Of a DNA stretch of 64,000 nt, positions 62,087 to 64,000 are shown in pieces. This stretch comes from Carnobacterium_A sp047553015. Its GTDB lineage: Bacteria > Bacillota > Bacilli > Lactobacillales > Carnobacteriaceae. Below the pieces are notes generated by a model. That model did not search any database, was not told the DNA's origin, and worked only from the letters and a program-made list of their open reading frames with translations. The position numbers and the translations under genes were made by a program. Location of the stretch: positions 1,984,001 through 2,048,000 of the forward strand of contig NZ_CP180212.1 of the NCBI RefSeq assembly GCF_047553015.1. The letters run 5' to 3'. How positions within the stretch are numbered: position 1 is the first letter of the stretch; the number at the start of each line of letters is the position of its first letter.

Positions 62087-63469
62087 ATGGAAAATCCACT
62101 AAACATACCAACACTACTAAATCAACACCATGCCTTTTTTAATACAAATCGTACTAAAGAGGTTTCTTTTCGTATTACTCAATTAGAAAAATTATACGCG
62201 GCTATTTTAAAATACGAGTCACAGATTAATGCAGCTTTAAAAAAAGATTTGGGAAAAAGTCCTACAGAAAGTTACGCAACAGAAATAGGGTTTGTCTTAA
62301 CTAGTATTAAACAAGCAAAGAAAAAACTACCTAAATGGGCGAAAGATAAAACTGTCTCAACCCCTCTTTTTCTCTTCCCTTCAAAAAGTAAAAAACACCA
62401 TGAACCATATGGAACTGTGCTTATTATTGGTCCTTTTAATTATCCTTTTCAATTACTAATTGAACCGTTAATTGGTGCTATTTCTGCAGGAAATACCATT
62501 GTTTTGAAGCCATCCGAAATGGTACCCACTGTTTCAACAGTTATTCAAGAAATGATTGCTGATACATTTAACACTGATTATATTTCTGTTGTTGAAGGGG
62601 GTATTGAGGCGAATATTGAGTTGCTAAAACACCCATTTGATTACATCTTTTTTACAGGAAGTACAACGGTTGGAAAAGAAATTATGAAAGCTGCTGCTGA
62701 GCACTTAACTCCGGTAACACTCGAACTGGGTGGAAAAAGTCCTGCACTTGTCTTAAAAGATGCTGATATAAAACAAGCTGCTAAAAGAATTCTTTATGGG
62801 AAACTACTCAATGCCGGTCAGACTTGTGTTGCACCAGATTACGTCCTCATCCACAAAGATCTCAAGCAATCTTTTATTGAGGAATGTCAAAAAGTTATTC
62901 AACAGTTTTATGGACCTATTGTACAAAATAGTCCTGATTTTCCAAGAATTGTTAACGAAAGACACACGACTCGTTTAATGAACATTCTAGAAGAATCTAA
63001 AGACGAGATTGTGTTCGGTGGGCATGTCGATTTAACTAATCAGTACGTTGAACCCACTTTACTTGAATCTAATTGGACCTCTCCTGCTATGAAGGAAGAA
63101 CTTTTTGGTCCACTATTACCCATTATTGGCTTCGATGACTTAGATGAAACAATCGTACAAATAAATAAGCGGTCTAAACCTTTAGCTCTGTATATTTTTT
63201 CCAACGATAAAAACACCCAAAATAAGATTATCCATGAAACAAGTTCAGGTGGTGTGACCATTAATAACACTATTTTCCATCTAGTTTCCCCTAATCTACC
63301 TTTTGGTGGAGTTGGCCATTCGGGTATGGGCTCTTATCATGGGAAATATAGTTTCATGACTTTTTCACATGAACGAAGCATCTTATCTTCTAAAAAAGTA
63401 GAGGCGCCATTTATCTTTCCACCCTACTCTGATAACAAGTTAAAATGGATTCGTCGTTTTTTAAACTAA
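62087..63469 (+). CDS. Aldehyde dehydrogenase, class 3-like
   Basis: The 460-residue NAD(P)-dependent dehydrogenase has catalytic Glu in VTLELGGKSPALVL and Cys in NAGQTCVAPDYVL. The coenzyme segment FFTGSTTVGKEIM and the fatty-aldehyde-like N terminus (KYESQINAALKKDLGKS) place it with class 3 and bacterial coniferyl or fatty aldehyde dehydrogenases. A C-terminal extension (about 440-460, basic) ends in a possible membrane-associated helix. GGAGG precedes ATG 62087. It is probably co-transcribed with msrA, forming an oxidative damage and aldehyde detoxification unit. Confidence 0.9.
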   Translation: MENPLNIPTLLNQHHAFFNTNRTKEVSFRITQLEKLYAAILKYESQINAALKKDLGKSPTESYATEIGFVLTSIKQAKKKLPKWAKDKTVSTPLFLFPSKSKKHHEPYGTVLIIGPFNYPFQLLIEPLIGAISAGNTIVLKPSEMVPTVSTVIQEMIADTFNTDYISVVEGGIEANIELLKHPFDYIFFTGSTTVGKEIMKAAAEHLTPVTLELGGKSPALVLKDADIKQAAKRILYGKLLNAGQTCVAPDYVLIHKDLKQSFIEECQKVIQQFYGPIVQNSPDFPRIVNERHTTRLMNILEESKDEIVFGGHVDLTNQYVEPTLLESNWTSPAMKEELFGPLLPIIGFDDLDETIVQINKRSKPLALYIFSNDKNTQNKIIHETSSGGVTINNTIFHLVSPNLPFGGVGHSGMGSYHGKYSFMTFSHERSILSSKKVEAPFIFPPYSDNKLKWIRRFLN

Positions 63470-63510
63470 TTGATTGTATGTACAGCTGCCAATCAACTGT
63501 TTTTCACACA

Positions 63511-63558
63511 AAAAAGGGATGCCGATTTTTCTTAGAGAAAAATCAGTACCCCTTTTTA
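63511..63558. terminator. Bidirectional terminator
   Basis: AAAAAGGG..CGATTTTTC / GAAAAATC..CCCCTTTTT stem between the convergent ALDH and zinc-ribbon genes. Confidence 0.82.
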
Positions 63559-63564
63559 CTATCT

Positions 63565-63777
63565 TTATTCAATTGATTCTTTTAACGGTTGGCAAACTTC
63601 GCATTTGTGTTGGTTTTTATTTTTGAACTTAGTAAATGTTTTTTCAAAGTTAGCGCCACAAGCACATTTAAACACTAATTTTTGAGAAAAACCATGGTAT
63701 TCTGTCGTTAACAGCTTACTATCTGAATTTTTTTCAACATATTCTTTAATTTTACCTATTGTCCATTGTTTATTCAT
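63565..63777 (-). CDS. Small zinc-ribbon protein
   Basis: The 70-residue protein contains FKCACGANFEKTFTKF and HKCEVCQ, a Cys-X-Cys ... Cys-X2-Cys set that should bind one zinc ion. Similar ribbons occur at the N terminus of some nucleases, but no further domain exists here. AGGAGG-like GGAGGAAT lies before ATG 63777. The function is unknown. Confidence 0.65.
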   Translation of the reverse strand: MNKQWTIGKIKEYVEKNSDSKLLTTEYHGFSQKLVFKCACGANFEKTFTKFKNKNQHKCEVCQPLKESIE

Positions 63778-63864
63778 TCTTTTATTCCTCCGTATTTATC
63801 AGCTGATGAAATCTTCTCTTATCAACTTCTTATTGTAACATGAGTAGATACAATTAAACAGATG

Positions 63865-63906
63865 ACTACTTTTTTTAACAACACAACTACTTTTTTTAAC
63901 AACACA
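63865..63906. repeat. Two exact 21-bp tandem repeats
   Basis: ACTACTTTTTTTAACAACAC plus A occurs twice head to tail upstream of the zinc-ribbon gene. It could be a pair of regulator sites or a polymerase-slippage product. Confidence 0.6.
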
Positions 63907-64000
63907 GGAGTCTCATTTTTAATAATAATACTAAATAAAAATGTATGAAAAAAATGAAACAAACTTAGATAGCGTTTGAATTAAACTCAAATAAAAGAAA

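Overview
The window looks like chromosome from a low-GC lactic acid bacterium (Lactobacillales, most likely Carnobacterium or a close relative). This is inferred from AT-rich spacers, strong GGAGG ribosome sites, dense short operons, and a gene mix of short-form HisG with HisZ, CopB, a PTS permease with a ROK regulator, and a selenium cluster resembling the one known from Enterococcus faecalis. No rRNA, tRNA or CRISPR array was seen.

Layout. 1-3.9 kb: the start of a histidine operon on the minus strand (hisZ-hisG-hisD-hisC, hisC cut by the window edge). It is preceded by a promoter, a 25-codon leader peptide with four His codons (HHNHH), a set of hairpins and a terminator, which together look like a ribosome-mediated attenuator. 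4.2-10.7 kb: pdxS without pdxT, an M20 peptidase divergent from a DUF1576 membrane protein, and small DUF202, DUF421, DUF302 and SHOCT genes. 10.7-16.9 kb: copper handling (CopB ATPase, multicopper oxidase) and a YibE/F membrane pair. 17-24 kb: a soluble PAS chemoreceptor and a 1434-residue surface protein whose promoter has been separated from it by an intact IS4-family element with a 9-bp target duplication. 24-28.2 kb: selenium operon mnmH-selD-yedF-DUF3343-cysteine desulfurase. 28.5-36 kb: conserved genes of unknown role, a PTS EIIC with an associated TIM-barrel-like protein, a divergent ROK regulator and a HEAT-repeat protein.

36-46.8 kb is an accessory zone. It holds a truncated plasmid replication initiator, a block of four exported or membrane genes, three exact 23-bp iteron-like repeats, a possible small RNA, and a series of small unrelated genes (lipoprotein, PadR/DUF1129, GNAT, MepB, VOC, broken MazF). 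Eight copies of a roughly 55-bp repeat separate these modules, all in one orientation, which resembles a gene-cassette array.

46.8-64 kb: an AraC regulator divergent from an NAD-binding epimerase-like enzyme, feoAB behind an iron-type operator, an ElaA-type acetyltransferase, an AbiE toxin-antitoxin pair with the toxin broken by a 7-bp duplication, a persulfide operon (four-domain oxidoreductase plus CstR-like repressor) with a matching operator between -35 and -10, a nucleoid-associated protein, a 760-residue protein of unknown function, msrA with an apparent AUC start, an aldehyde dehydrogenase and a zinc-ribbon protein.

Function calls rest on motif recognition by eye; no database search was possible.
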